DNA from: Mycobacterium sp. URHD0025
GTDB taxonomy: Bacteria; Actinomycetota; Actinomycetes; Mycobacteriales; Mycobacteriaceae
DNA: 56,208 nucleotides
Assembly: GCF_000426065.1 (NCBI RefSeq)
Contig: NZ_AUEQ01000021.1
Span: 1,515 to 57,722 of the forward strand
Direction: 5' to 3'
Shown: piece after piece, positions 41,472-49,084 of the stretch
Position numbering within the stretch: position 1 is the first letter of the stretch
Layout: every line of letters begins with the position of its first letter
Notes under the pieces: generated by a model
The model's input: the letters and a program-made list of their open reading frames with translations, nothing else
What the model was told of the DNA's origin: nothing
Databases searched by the model: none
Translations under genes and position numbers: made by a program

Positions 41472-42209
41472 ATGGACCGGTACGAGCAACTCGCGAATAC
41501 ATTCGTCGGACTGGCGGACACCCTCGTCGCAGACTATGACGTGGTCGAGTTCGCCCAGCGCCTGGTTGACAACCTCACTGCCTTGCTGCCGGTGTCCTCG
41601 GCCGGCATCATGCTCGGTGACGCGAACGGACGCCTGCATGTGTTCGCCTCGAGCAGCGAACACATCCGCCTCCTCGAATTGCTGCAAGTCGAGGCGAACG
41701 CCGGCCCGTGCCTGGAGGCCTACGTCACTCGGAACCCGGTGCTGGTACCCGCTATCCCGAACGAGAGCCAACGTTGGCCCGCGTTCGCCGAGCGTGCCGC
41801 GGAGTACGGGTTCGCAGCGGTGTTCGCGTTGCCATTGCGGTTGCGCGATGAGCGCATCGGCGCTGTGAATCTGTTCCGCACCGAACCCGGGCCACTGTCA
41901 GAGGTCGATCTTGCAGTCGGGCAAGGATTGGCAGACGTCGCTGCCGTCGGGATACTGCACCAACGCATCCTGACCCGCGCCGAGATCATCAATCAGCAGC
42001 TGCAAAGTGCTCTCAACACCCGGACCATCATCGAACAGGCAAAGGGTGTTCTCGCCGAGCGCGGGTCCGTCGGGATGGACGAATCCTTCGTTTTGCTGCG
42101 CTCGCACGCCAGGCGAACCAATCAACGACTGGCCGACCTGGCCCGCGCCGTGGTCGGCGGCGCTGACACCACGGCAATTCTCAACCCCGGAGCTGCACCC
42201 CAGGCCTGA
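41472..42209 (+). CDS. GAF-ANTAR domain regulator (second of tandem pair)
   Basis: The 245-residue protein has the same architecture as its neighbour: GAF domain (about residues 15-155; VEANAGPCLEAYVTRNPVLV and RWPAFAERAAEYGF) and an ANTAR domain (about 175-230; TRTIIEQAKGVLAERGSVGM and FVLLRSHARRTNQRLADLA). Here the ANTAR core is closer to the consensus than in the first copy. ATG 41472 follows AAGGGGACACTG and is preferred to an in-frame start at 41421. The gene ends seven bases before the convergent PE-like gene. Two side-by-side copies suggest either a heterodimer or two signal inputs to one RNA target. Confidence 0.91.
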   Translation: MDRYEQLANTFVGLADTLVADYDVVEFAQRLVDNLTALLPVSSAGIMLGDANGRLHVFASSSEHIRLLELLQVEANAGPCLEAYVTRNPVLVPAIPNESQRWPAFAERAAEYGFAAVFALPLRLRDERIGAVNLFRTEPGPLSEVDLAVGQGLADVAAVGILHQRILTRAEIINQQLQSALNTRTIIEQAKGVLAERGSVGMDESFVLLRSHARRTNQRLADLARAVVGGADTTAILNPGAAPQA

Positions 42210-42215
42210 CACCGC

Positions 42216-43031
42216 TTACATGCGACGCGACAGATCACCATCGTCGTAGCGCGGCGGCGGCTGGTGCGGAGCCACCGGAGCCACCGGAGCGGCCGGCGTG
42301 TGCGGAGCGACCGGTGCTTGCGGCGGTGCCACCGGAGCGGGCCCGGCACTCGGACGATTTTCACTCGGTGTAGCAGCGCCTGCGCCCTCCGGAGCTCGCT
42401 CGGAGCGGTCGGTCAGCTGGGTCTCACGGGCATCCAGGCCAGCTTCACGCCGATCCTGCGCAGCATCGCGGTCGTTCTGCGCTGTCTCGCGATCCTCCTG
42501 CTGCTTGTCCCGCTCGTTGAGCTTGGCCTCGCGTTCCTCTTGCTGCTGTTGCGGATTCGGACCGCCGGGCTGACCCGGGCCGCCGGGCTGGCCAGGTTGA
42601 CCGGCACCTGGCGCACCGTCCTTCCCCGCACCGTCGCCCTTGGCGCCTTCCATGGCCTTCATCAACGGCTCCATCAATGAGCCGAACTGTCCACCCATCT
42701 GGCCCGCCATCTGGGCCGGCGCCCCGGCCATCTGACCCATCTGGCCCATTTGCCCCAGCATCTGGCCGAGTTGGCCGACGCCCTCTCCACTGCCTTGGTC
42801 AGCCTTGTCGTAGGCGCCCTGGGCGTCAGAGAGCTTGCTGTTGAACATGTTTTCTTTGGCCGACAACGCCGTGACATTCGTCGTCATCGAGGCCGCCAGC
42901 GTCGGCAAGATCCCGGCGATGGTCATGCTCATCGCATCCTCGCCGGCTTGAATCGGCGGCATCTCGGGCAGCTCCACCGGCGCGGCGTTCCAGCTCAGCG
43001 GTGCGTCAGGAGTTGAGAGCGGATCACCCAT
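42216..43031 (-). CDS. PE-like alpha-helical protein with YxxxD signal, putative ESX substrate
   Basis: The 271-residue protein has an N-terminal helical hairpin (about residues 30-80) that ends in YDKAD (Tyr74, Asp78), the YxxxD/E signal of type VII secretion substrates. A Gly/Gln/Met-rich stretch (LGQMLGQMGQMGQM), a charged Glu/Arg/Asp coiled part (about 165-215) and a Pro/Ala-rich tail ending in RYDDGDLSRRM follow. There is no Sec signal. It lies 20 bases downstream of a PPE-like gene with the same AAGGGGG ribosome-binding site, the arrangement of PE/PPE or Esp pairs. I cannot tell which ESX system would export it, and no ESX apparatus genes are in the window. Confidence 0.78.
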   Translation of the reverse strand: MGDPLSTPDAPLSWNAAPVELPEMPPIQAGEDAMSMTIAGILPTLAASMTTNVTALSAKENMFNSKLSDAQGAYDKADQGSGEGVGQLGQMLGQMGQMGQMAGAPAQMAGQMGGQFGSLMEPLMKAMEGAKGDGAGKDGAPGAGQPGQPGGPGQPGGPNPQQQQEEREAKLNERDKQQEDRETAQNDRDAAQDRREAGLDARETQLTDRSERAPEGAGAATPSENRPSAGPAPVAPPQAPVAPHTPAAPVAPVAPHQPPPRYDDGDLSRRM

Positions 43032-43051
43032 GGAGTCCCCCTTGAATCAGC

Positions 43052-44155
43052 TCACCAGTCGTCATAGTCGTCATCGCCATCCCCCAACTCATGTTCCAGC
43101 GGGGCCGGTACTGCCAGACCCGATGTCGTGCCTCCGCCGCCTTCGCCACCGCGTTGGCCCATCATGCCCATCGGGCTGCCGCCGCCCATGCCCGCCGCGT
43201 TGGCCGCGGCGACCGGCGCGATACCGGCCATCACCGCGCCGCTGGCCCCGGGGTCGACGGCGACCGGCGCGGTGTTGCCACCGACGAGCCGCGACAACAG
43301 CGGGGTCTGCGGGCTGCCGCCACCCGGTCCGCCCGGCAGTCCTGCGGACTTGACCATGCCCGAACCGCTGCTCGGGCCGGCTCCGCCGGCCAGCGGATGA
43401 TTCGAGAACGACGAGAACGGGCTCGGACCGGCACCGGAGCCCTTGCCACCTGAACCCAGCATGGATGTCAACTGCTGCAGAGGCTGGGACAGCTGCTGTA
43501 GCGGCTGGGAGAGCTGCTGGGGAATCTGACCGAGCATCTGCGGGATCTGCCCCAGCATCTGCGGGAGCTGGCTGATCAGCTGCATCATCTGCTCGCCGCC
43601 CTTTGAGGCGGCCTCCGTCGCCTGGGCGGTCGGGGGCGTGCCGACCTGCGGGAGGTTGGCTATGGTGCCCAGGCTGCCGGCCATCTCACTGCTCGCGGCC
43701 GAAACCGTCGCGATGTTCTGCGACAGCCCCATCTTGATGCGGCTCTCGATCAGCTGTTGGACATTGGGCGTGACCGCCGCCGCCGCCTGGAGCGCCATGA
43801 CCTCCTGCTGGACCTCTTCGGCGGCCGCGTTGACCGCGGTCTTGGTCTGCACCACGGCCGCCGCCATGGTGGTCAGCGCGGTGGCGATGGCTTGAGCCTG
43901 AGCGGCGTTCGCCTCGTGGCCGGCGATCATCGTGGTGGCCTCGCCTGAGGCGGCGAGCGAACTGGCGCCCTTCCACCCCTCGCCGAGCTTCGCGAGCTGG
44001 CTGGTCTGCTGCGGAACGACGCTGCCGCTGATCTTGGTCGCGAGCTTCGTATACGACGCCGCAGCCGCGGTCAGCTGATCCTCATCGACATTCGGCCAAG
44101 CCGGTCCTTGCAACGTCTGCGACCCGTACGGGCTGCTGTCGCGCGGCATCCCCAT
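43052..44155 (-). CDS. PPE-like/WXG protein, putative ESX substrate partner
   Basis: The 367-residue protein has an Ala-rich helical N-terminal region of about 160 residues resembling PPE proteins, with WKG at residues 61-63 in the turn between helices (the WxG signature). The middle has amphipathic Gln/Leu repeats (QMLGQIPQMLGQIPQQLSQPL), and the C-terminal half is Gly/Ser/Pro-rich, ending in the acidic DGDDDYDDW. With the downstream YxxxD protein it can form a PE-PPE-like four-helix heterodimer. In M. tuberculosis the equivalent position next to ltp2 holds PPE63 (Rv3539), but that is a canonical PPE protein and this is not obviously its orthologue. It lies 75 bases beyond the ltp2 end on the same strand. 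Confidence 0.8.
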   Translation of the reverse strand: MGMPRDSSPYGSQTLQGPAWPNVDEDQLTAAAASYTKLATKISGSVVPQQTSQLAKLGEGWKGASSLAASGEATTMIAGHEANAAQAQAIATALTTMAAAVVQTKTAVNAAAEEVQQEVMALQAAAAVTPNVQQLIESRIKMGLSQNIATVSAASSEMAGSLGTIANLPQVGTPPTAQATEAASKGGEQMMQLISQLPQMLGQIPQMLGQIPQQLSQPLQQLSQPLQQLTSMLGSGGKGSGAGPSPFSSFSNHPLAGGAGPSSGSGMVKSAGLPGGPGGGSPQTPLLSRLVGGNTAPVAVDPGASGAVMAGIAPVAAANAAGMGGGSPMGMMGQRGGEGGGGTTSGLAVPAPLEHELGDGDDDYDDW

Positions 44156-44230
44156 GCCACGGCCCCCTTCTACGCGTGATGCACATGCGGAGCAAACATT
44201 ACCGTGCCGATCAGGGGTGGCGACGCACCT

Positions 44231-45391
44231 TTACCCGAGGATCAATCCGGAGGTCGGCACGCCCGTTCCAGCAGTGACCAGCACATGCTCGACGCCCTCG
44301 ACCTGGTTGACCGAAGTACCCCGCAACTGGCGCACGCCCTCGGCGATGCCGTTCATACCGTGGATGTAGGCCTCGCCGAGCTGACCACCATGGGTGTTGA
44401 TCGGCAGCCGCCCGCCGATCTCGATGGCGCCACCGGCAATGAAGTCCTTGGCCTCGCCCTTACCGCAGAATCCGAGCTCCTCGAGCTGGATCAGCGTGTA
44501 CGGGGTGAAGTGGTCATAGAGGATGGCGGTCTGGATGTCGGTGGGAGACAGACCGCTCTGGTCCCAGAGCTGACGGCCGACCAGGCCCATCTCGGGCAGC
44601 CCGAGCTCGTCGCGGTAGTACGAGTACATGGTGAACTGATCCGTGCCGGCGCCCTGAGCGGCGGCCTCGATGATCGCCGGCCGGTGCTTGAGATCCTTGG
44701 CCCGCTCGGGCGTGGTGACGACGATGGCGACACCGCCGTCGCTCTCCTGGCAGCAGTCCAGCAGCCGGAGCGGCTCGGCGATCCACCGCGAGTTCTGGTG
44801 ATCCTCGATGGTGATGGGTTTGCCGTAGAAGAATGCCTTCGGGTTGGTGGCGGCGTGCTTGCGGTCGGCCACCGACACGGCACCGAAATCCGCACTGGTG
44901 GCGCCATATTCGTGCATGTAGCGCTGGGCGATCATCGCCACCGAGGCGGCCGGGGTGCTCAGACCGTGCGGGTAGGACCAGCTGTATTCGACACCGCGCG
45001 AGTCCGCGTTGACGGTCAGGCCGGTCATCACCTGCCCGAACCGGAACTCCGAGCGCTCATTAAAAGCTCTGTAGGCCACCGCACATTCCGCGACACCGGT
45101 GGCGACCGCGAGGGCAGCCTGCTGGACGGTCGCTGCCGCGGCACCGCCGCCGTAACCGATCTGACTGAAGAACTTCAGATCGCCGATCCCCGTGGACCGG
45201 GCCACGGCGGTCTCCAGGTTGGAGTCCATCGTGAAGGTCACCAGGCCGTCGACATCAGAGGGCTCGAGACCGGCGTCGTCGAGCGCGTCGAGCACCGCCT
45301 CGGCGGCCAGCCGCAGCTCACTGCGACCGGAGTTCTTGGAGAAGTCGGTGGCGCCGATACCGGCGATGGCGGCTTTACCGGACAGGCTCAC
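44231..45391 (-). CDS. ltp2: Steroid side-chain retro-aldolase Ltp2
   Basis: Ltp2 is a thiolase-fold aldolase that, with ChsH2, splits 17-hydroxy-3-oxo-4-pregnene-20-carboxyl-CoA into androstenedione and propionyl-CoA, removing the last side-chain fragment. The 386-residue protein carries GIGATDFSKNSGRSE at the start, GYGGGAAAATVQQA, the active-site YDHFTPY region and NTHGGQLGEAYIHGMN. It starts with GTG in a GTGA overlap with chsH1. It is the last gene of the igr-type operon, in the same order as Rv3545c-Rv3540c. The KstR operator upstream of the divergent cyp125/fadA5 pair is expected to control it. Confidence 0.97.
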   Translation of the reverse strand: MSLSGKAAIAGIGATDFSKNSGRSELRLAAEAVLDALDDAGLEPSDVDGLVTFTMDSNLETAVARSTGIGDLKFFSQIGYGGGAAAATVQQAALAVATGVAECAVAYRAFNERSEFRFGQVMTGLTVNADSRGVEYSWSYPHGLSTPAASVAMIAQRYMHEYGATSADFGAVSVADRKHAATNPKAFFYGKPITIEDHQNSRWIAEPLRLLDCCQESDGGVAIVVTTPERAKDLKHRPAIIEAAAQGAGTDQFTMYSYYRDELGLPEMGLVGRQLWDQSGLSPTDIQTAILYDHFTPYTLIQLEELGFCGKGEAKDFIAGGAIEIGGRLPINTHGGQLGEAYIHGMNGIAEGVRQLRGTSVNQVEGVEHVLVTAGTGVPTSGLILG

Positions 45392-45798
45392 TGTGCGCCT
45401 CCCAGAACGAGGGTGGACGTGGCGATGACATGGTTGCCAAGGCTGTTGCTGCCCACCACTTTCAGGGTCACCAGGTCGCCCTCGATCTCGGTGACCTCAC
45501 CGGTGAAGGTGATCGTGTCGTAGGCGTACCACGGCACCCCGAGTCGCAGCTTGATCGACTTGACGATGGCGTTGGGTCCAGCCCAGTCGGTCACGTACCG
45601 ACCGACCAGACCGGTGTCGGTGAGGATGTTGACGAAGATGTCCTTGGAACCCTTGGCCTGCGCCTTGTCCCGGTCGTGGTGCACATCCTGGTAGTCGCGC
45701 GTCGCGATGGCGGTGGAGACGATGAACGTCGGGTCGCCGTAGATCTTGAGTTCGGGGAGTGGAGTGCCCACTTGAACGTCGGAGATAGTCAGGCTCAT
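45388..45798 (-). CDS. chsH1: Steroid enoyl-CoA hydratase, small MaoC subunit
   Basis: The 136-residue MaoC-like protein pairs with ChsH2 to hydrate 3-oxo-4,17-pregnadiene-20-carboxyl-CoA. It has a single hot-dog fold with RDYQDVHHDRDKAQAKG and FVNILTDTGLVGRYVTDWAG. I start at the ATG of an ATGA overlap with the chsH2 stop; five codons upstream another in-frame start exists but would lie inside chsH2. The length agrees with Rv3541c. It stands between chsH2 and ltp2 in the operon, and ltp2 overlaps its stop. Confidence 0.96.
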   Translation of the reverse strand: MSLTISDVQVGTPLPELKIYGDPTFIVSTAIATRDYQDVHHDRDKAQAKGSKDIFVNILTDTGLVGRYVTDWAGPNAIVKSIKLRLGVPWYAYDTITFTGEVTEIEGDLVTLKVVGSNSLGNHVIATSTLVLGGAQ

Positions 45799-46772
45799 GC
45801 TTGCGGCTCCCATGCGTACAACGTCCAGGCCGGGCTGATCTCACTGTCCGGGAAGTCGATAAAGGTTGCGGTGACCGGCATTCCGATCTTCACCTGATCG
45901 GCGGCGATACCCCGCAGTTCACCCAGCATCCGCACGCCCTCCTCGAGTTCGACCAGCGCGATGACGAACGGCAGGCTGCGTCCGGGCACCTTGGGCGCAT
46001 GGTGCACGACGTAGCTGAACACCGTGCCCTTGCCGGAGGCGACGACGTAGTCGGACTCCGTCACCGGGTCCTTGTAGTCCTTCCACACGGCAGGCACCGG
46101 CGGGTGCTGCAGGGTTCCGTCCGGGCGACGCTGGATCCTCAACTCGTGGGCGTTGACGCCGTCCCAGAAAAACTTGGTGTCCCGCGACGAGGATGGCCGC
46201 ATCAGTTTGTCAGGATCGAGATCCTCAGGGATGACCGCCGTTTCGGCTGAGTCCTCCCCGGTCTGCTTTCCGGCCGGCAGAAATTTCATGATCCGCCAGT
46301 CCATGTCGGCCACTTCCTCGTCACCGACATGCCAGCGGATCTTCTGATTGATGAAATAGCCCTCGCCCAACGCGGTCTGCTTGGGGCCGACGATGCCCAC
46401 GATCTCGGCGCTCATCGCCACCTGCTCGCCGGGTTGGAGGTACCGGTGATACGTCTGGTCGCAGTTGGTGGCCACGACGCCGACATACCCGGCGTCGTCG
46501 AACAACTTCATCGCACGACCCAGCGGATCATCGTCGGAGCGGGTGCGACCCAGGCCCATCATGGTCCAGACCTGGATCATCGCCGGCGGTGCCACGATGC
46601 CGGGATGCCCTGCGGCCCGGGCTGCGGCCTCGTCGACATAGATCGGATTCTTGTCTCCGATCGCGTCGACCCAGTGGTGAATCATGGGCTGATTCACCGG
46701 ATCCCGAGCCACAGTCGGCTTGCTCGTGCCGGACGCGATGATCTGGTCGATGCCTGCCTGCAGATCGCTCAC
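45795..46772 (-). CDS. chsH2: Steroid enoyl-CoA hydratase, large subunit (MaoC + DUF35)
   Basis: The protein (about 325 residues) has an N-terminal MaoC-like domain (NQPMIHHWVDAIGDKNPIYVD, GIVAPPAMIQVW), which provides the hydratase with ChsH1, and a C-terminal DUF35/OB-fold domain (from about residue 185; FFWDGVNAHELRIQRRPDG) that docks Ltp2. The second of two closely spaced GTG codons (46772) has GAGGAGG six bases away, so I prefer it to 46778. It is separated by about 85 bases from chsE2 and overlaps chsH1 by ATGA. Confidence 0.96.
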   Translation of the reverse strand: MSDLQAGIDQIIASGTSKPTVARDPVNQPMIHHWVDAIGDKNPIYVDEAAARAAGHPGIVAPPAMIQVWTMMGLGRTRSDDDPLGRAMKLFDDAGYVGVVATNCDQTYHRYLQPGEQVAMSAEIVGIVGPKQTALGEGYFINQKIRWHVGDEEVADMDWRIMKFLPAGKQTGEDSAETAVIPEDLDPDKLMRPSSSRDTKFFWDGVNAHELRIQRRPDGTLQHPPVPAVWKDYKDPVTESDYVVASGKGTVFSYVVHHAPKVPGRSLPFVIALVELEEGVRMLGELRGIAADQVKIGMPVTATFIDFPDSEISPAWTLYAWEPQA

Positions 46773-46857
46773 CTGCACCCTCCTCGTCGAAAGTGAAGTT
46801 GTTCGCGAGATTCGGTCAATTCTTCGCCATCGAGCTCACACTCGGCGACACCGACAG

Positions 46858-48021
46858 TCACCGCGGAACCCGCGGCACCTTCAGACCGGACGCCGCGATC
46901 ATCTCGCGCATGACTTCGTTGACGCCACCACCGAAGGTGATCACCAGGTTGCGTTTGGCCATCTTGTCCAGCCAGATCAGCAGCTCGCCGGTCTCGGGAT
47001 CGGCCGGGTTGCCGTACTTGCCGACGATCTCCTCGGCCAACCGACCGACTTCCTGGATGCGTTCGGTGGAGAACACCTTGGTGGCGGCGGCGTCGGCCAC
47101 GGCGATGGTCTCGCCGGACGCGGCGACCTGCCAGTTGAGCAGCTCGTTGATCCGCCAGATCGACTTGATCTGCCCCAGAAGGCGTTTCACGTCGTCATGC
47201 TCGATCGGGGTGACACCGTCCGAACCCGGCTTGGACGCCCAGGCGTGCACCTGGTCGTAGATGCCGGCGATGCGGCCGGCCGGGCCCAGACCGACCCGCT
47301 CGTGGTTGAGCTGGGTGGTGATGAGCTTCCAGCCGCCGTTCTCCTCGCCCACGAGCATGTCGGCGGGGACGTGCACGTCGTTGTAGTACGACGCGTTGGT
47401 GTGATGCGCACCGTCGGACAGGATGATCGGCGTCCAGGAGTAGCCGGGATCCTTGGTGTCGACGATCAGGATCGAGATGCCCTTGTGCTTGGCCGCGGTC
47501 GGGTCGGTACGGCAGGCCAGCCAGATGTAGTCGGCGTCGTGTGCGCCCGTGGTCCACATCTTCTGCCCATTGACGATGTACTCGTCACCGTGCCGCACGG
47601 CGGTGGTCCGCAACGACGCGAGGTCGGTGCCGGCGTCGGGCTCGGAATAGCCGATCGCGAAATGCACTTCACCTGCGAGAATTCCGGGCAGGAACTTCTT
47701 CTTCTGTTCCTCGGTGCCCAGCGCCTGCAGGGTCGGGCCGACCGTCTGCAGCGTGACCATCGGCAGCGGGATGTCGGCGCGGTTGGCCTCGTTGATGAAG
47801 ATCTGCTGCTCGACGGGGCCGAAGCCCAGGCCGCCGTACTCCTTGGGCCAGCCGACGCCGAGTTTGCCGTCGCTGCCCATCCGCTTGATCACCGTGCGGT
47901 AGGCCTCGTTGTGCCGGTCGGACTCCATCGCCGCGGCCTCTTCGGGCGTGATGAGGGTCGAGAAGTATTCCCGCAGTTCGGTTTGCAGTGCCCGCTGCTC
48001 GGGTGTCAGGTCGATGAACAT
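46858..48021 (-). CDS. chsE2: Steroid acyl-CoA dehydrogenase, ChsE2/FadE29
   Basis: ChsE2 forms an alpha2beta2 acyl-CoA dehydrogenase with ChsE1, oxidising the propionyl-CoA side chain of cholesterol metabolites. The 387 residues begin MFIDLTPEQRALQTELREYF and show FAIGYSEPDAGTDLASLRT, a flavin- and substrate-binding signature. Length matches FadE29 (Rv3543c). The start ATG shares one base with the TAA of chsE1 (TAATG); a longer in-frame start exists far upstream but reads through chsE1. Confidence 0.97.
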   Translation of the reverse strand: MFIDLTPEQRALQTELREYFSTLITPEEAAAMESDRHNEAYRTVIKRMGSDGKLGVGWPKEYGGLGFGPVEQQIFINEANRADIPLPMVTLQTVGPTLQALGTEEQKKKFLPGILAGEVHFAIGYSEPDAGTDLASLRTTAVRHGDEYIVNGQKMWTTGAHDADYIWLACRTDPTAAKHKGISILIVDTKDPGYSWTPIILSDGAHHTNASYYNDVHVPADMLVGEENGGWKLITTQLNHERVGLGPAGRIAGIYDQVHAWASKPGSDGVTPIEHDDVKRLLGQIKSIWRINELLNWQVAASGETIAVADAAATKVFSTERIQEVGRLAEEIVGKYGNPADPETGELLIWLDKMAKRNLVITFGGGVNEVMREMIAASGLKVPRVPR

Positions 48022-49025
48022 TACGCTCCCACCAAATCGAGGCGATGCGACGGACCGCCCAGCAGCCGGGTCAGATCCTTGATCGAGGAGTAGTAGCGGT
48101 CCATCGGGTAGGTGATGTCCATACCCATACCGCCGTGCAGATGATGGCACAACCGCATGGCCGGGGCCGCCTGCGAGGTGAGCCAGTAGCCCAGGATGTC
48201 CAGATCTTCGTCGGCGTCGAGGCCCTCGGACAGCCGCCACAGAGCCGAGGTGGACAGCAAAGAGATTGTCCGCGAGGCGATGTAGACCTCGGACAGCTGT
48301 GCGGCCACAGTCTGGAACGTCGAGAGCGGCCGGCCGAACTGCTCACGCGTCGCCACGTAGTCGGCGGTCAACCGCAGCGCGCCGGCCACCAGTCCGGCTG
48401 CGAACGCGCCTGTGACGGCCAGTGCCAGCTGGTTGACCCGGTGCGCACTCGCGCCGTCGAGGACATCGGCGGCGTCGACCGCGACATCGGCGAACGTGAC
48501 GGCGTATTCGTCGGAACCGTTGGAGGTCGGGGTTTTGGTGATCGTCACACCGTCGGCCGCGGGCGAGACCACCACCACGGCGTTGTCGGTGGTGACCACC
48601 AGCCACTTCGCCGTCTCGGCATAGGGCACACCGATTTTGGTGCCGTTGAGCTTGCCTTCCGCGAAGTTGGTCGCGGGACGTTCCGGCAGCGACTGCCCGG
48701 GTTCGTTGAGCGCCGCCGAGAGCACCGCACCGCCTGCGACACCGGACAGATACCGGTCCTGCTGCGACTCGGTGGCCAGGTCGAGCAGCGATACCAGACC
48801 GAGGCCAACGGTGGCCAGCGCGGGGCCGGTGGTGCCGTGCCGACCGATCTCGGTCAGCGCGGTCGACAGTTCGGGCAGACCCAACCCGTCACCGCCGAGT
48901 CGGTCCGGCACTCCCAGCGCCGCGACGCCACCGGAAACCAGTGCATCCCAGGTGTTGTCGCGTTCCAGAACAGAGGTCACCACGTCGGCGACAGCCTGCT
49001 GTTCTGGGTTCGGTGTGAAATCCAC
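48021..49025 (-). CDS. chsE1: Steroid acyl-CoA dehydrogenase, ChsE1/FadE28
   Basis: This 334-residue partner of ChsE2 is a shortened acyl-CoA dehydrogenase subunit typical of the mycobacterial steroid heterotetramers. Recognisable parts are MDFTPNPEQQAVADVVTSVL, the C-terminal helical TREQFGRPLSTFQTVAAQL, and HLHGGMGMDITYPMDRYYS. It lies 53 bases after cyp125 and overlaps chsE2 by one base. Each FadE half is expected to be inactive alone. Confidence 0.97.
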   Translation of the reverse strand: MDFTPNPEQQAVADVVTSVLERDNTWDALVSGGVAALGVPDRLGGDGLGLPELSTALTEIGRHGTTGPALATVGLGLVSLLDLATESQQDRYLSGVAGGAVLSAALNEPGQSLPERPATNFAEGKLNGTKIGVPYAETAKWLVVTTDNAVVVVSPAADGVTITKTPTSNGSDEYAVTFADVAVDAADVLDGASAHRVNQLALAVTGAFAAGLVAGALRLTADYVATREQFGRPLSTFQTVAAQLSEVYIASRTISLLSTSALWRLSEGLDADEDLDILGYWLTSQAAPAMRLCHHLHGGMGMDITYPMDRYYSSIKDLTRLLGGPSHRLDLVGA

Positions 49026-49044
49026 CCGAATCCTCCTTGATTCG

Positions 49045-49084
49045 TCAGGCGATCAGTGCGCTCGTTGGGCTCAGGCGATCAGTG
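49045..49084. repeat. 14-base direct repeat at the cyp125 3' end
   Basis: TCAGGCGATCAGTG occurs at 49045-49058 and 49071-49084. The second copy includes the cyp125 stop codon, so the gap before chsE1 contains a small duplication of the gene end. It is probably slippage; no function is evident. Confidence 0.7.

Noticed and set aside
48022..48240. Upstream extension of chsE2
   Set aside because: It would overlap chsE1 out of frame; MFIDLTPEQ at 48021 gives the exact family length.
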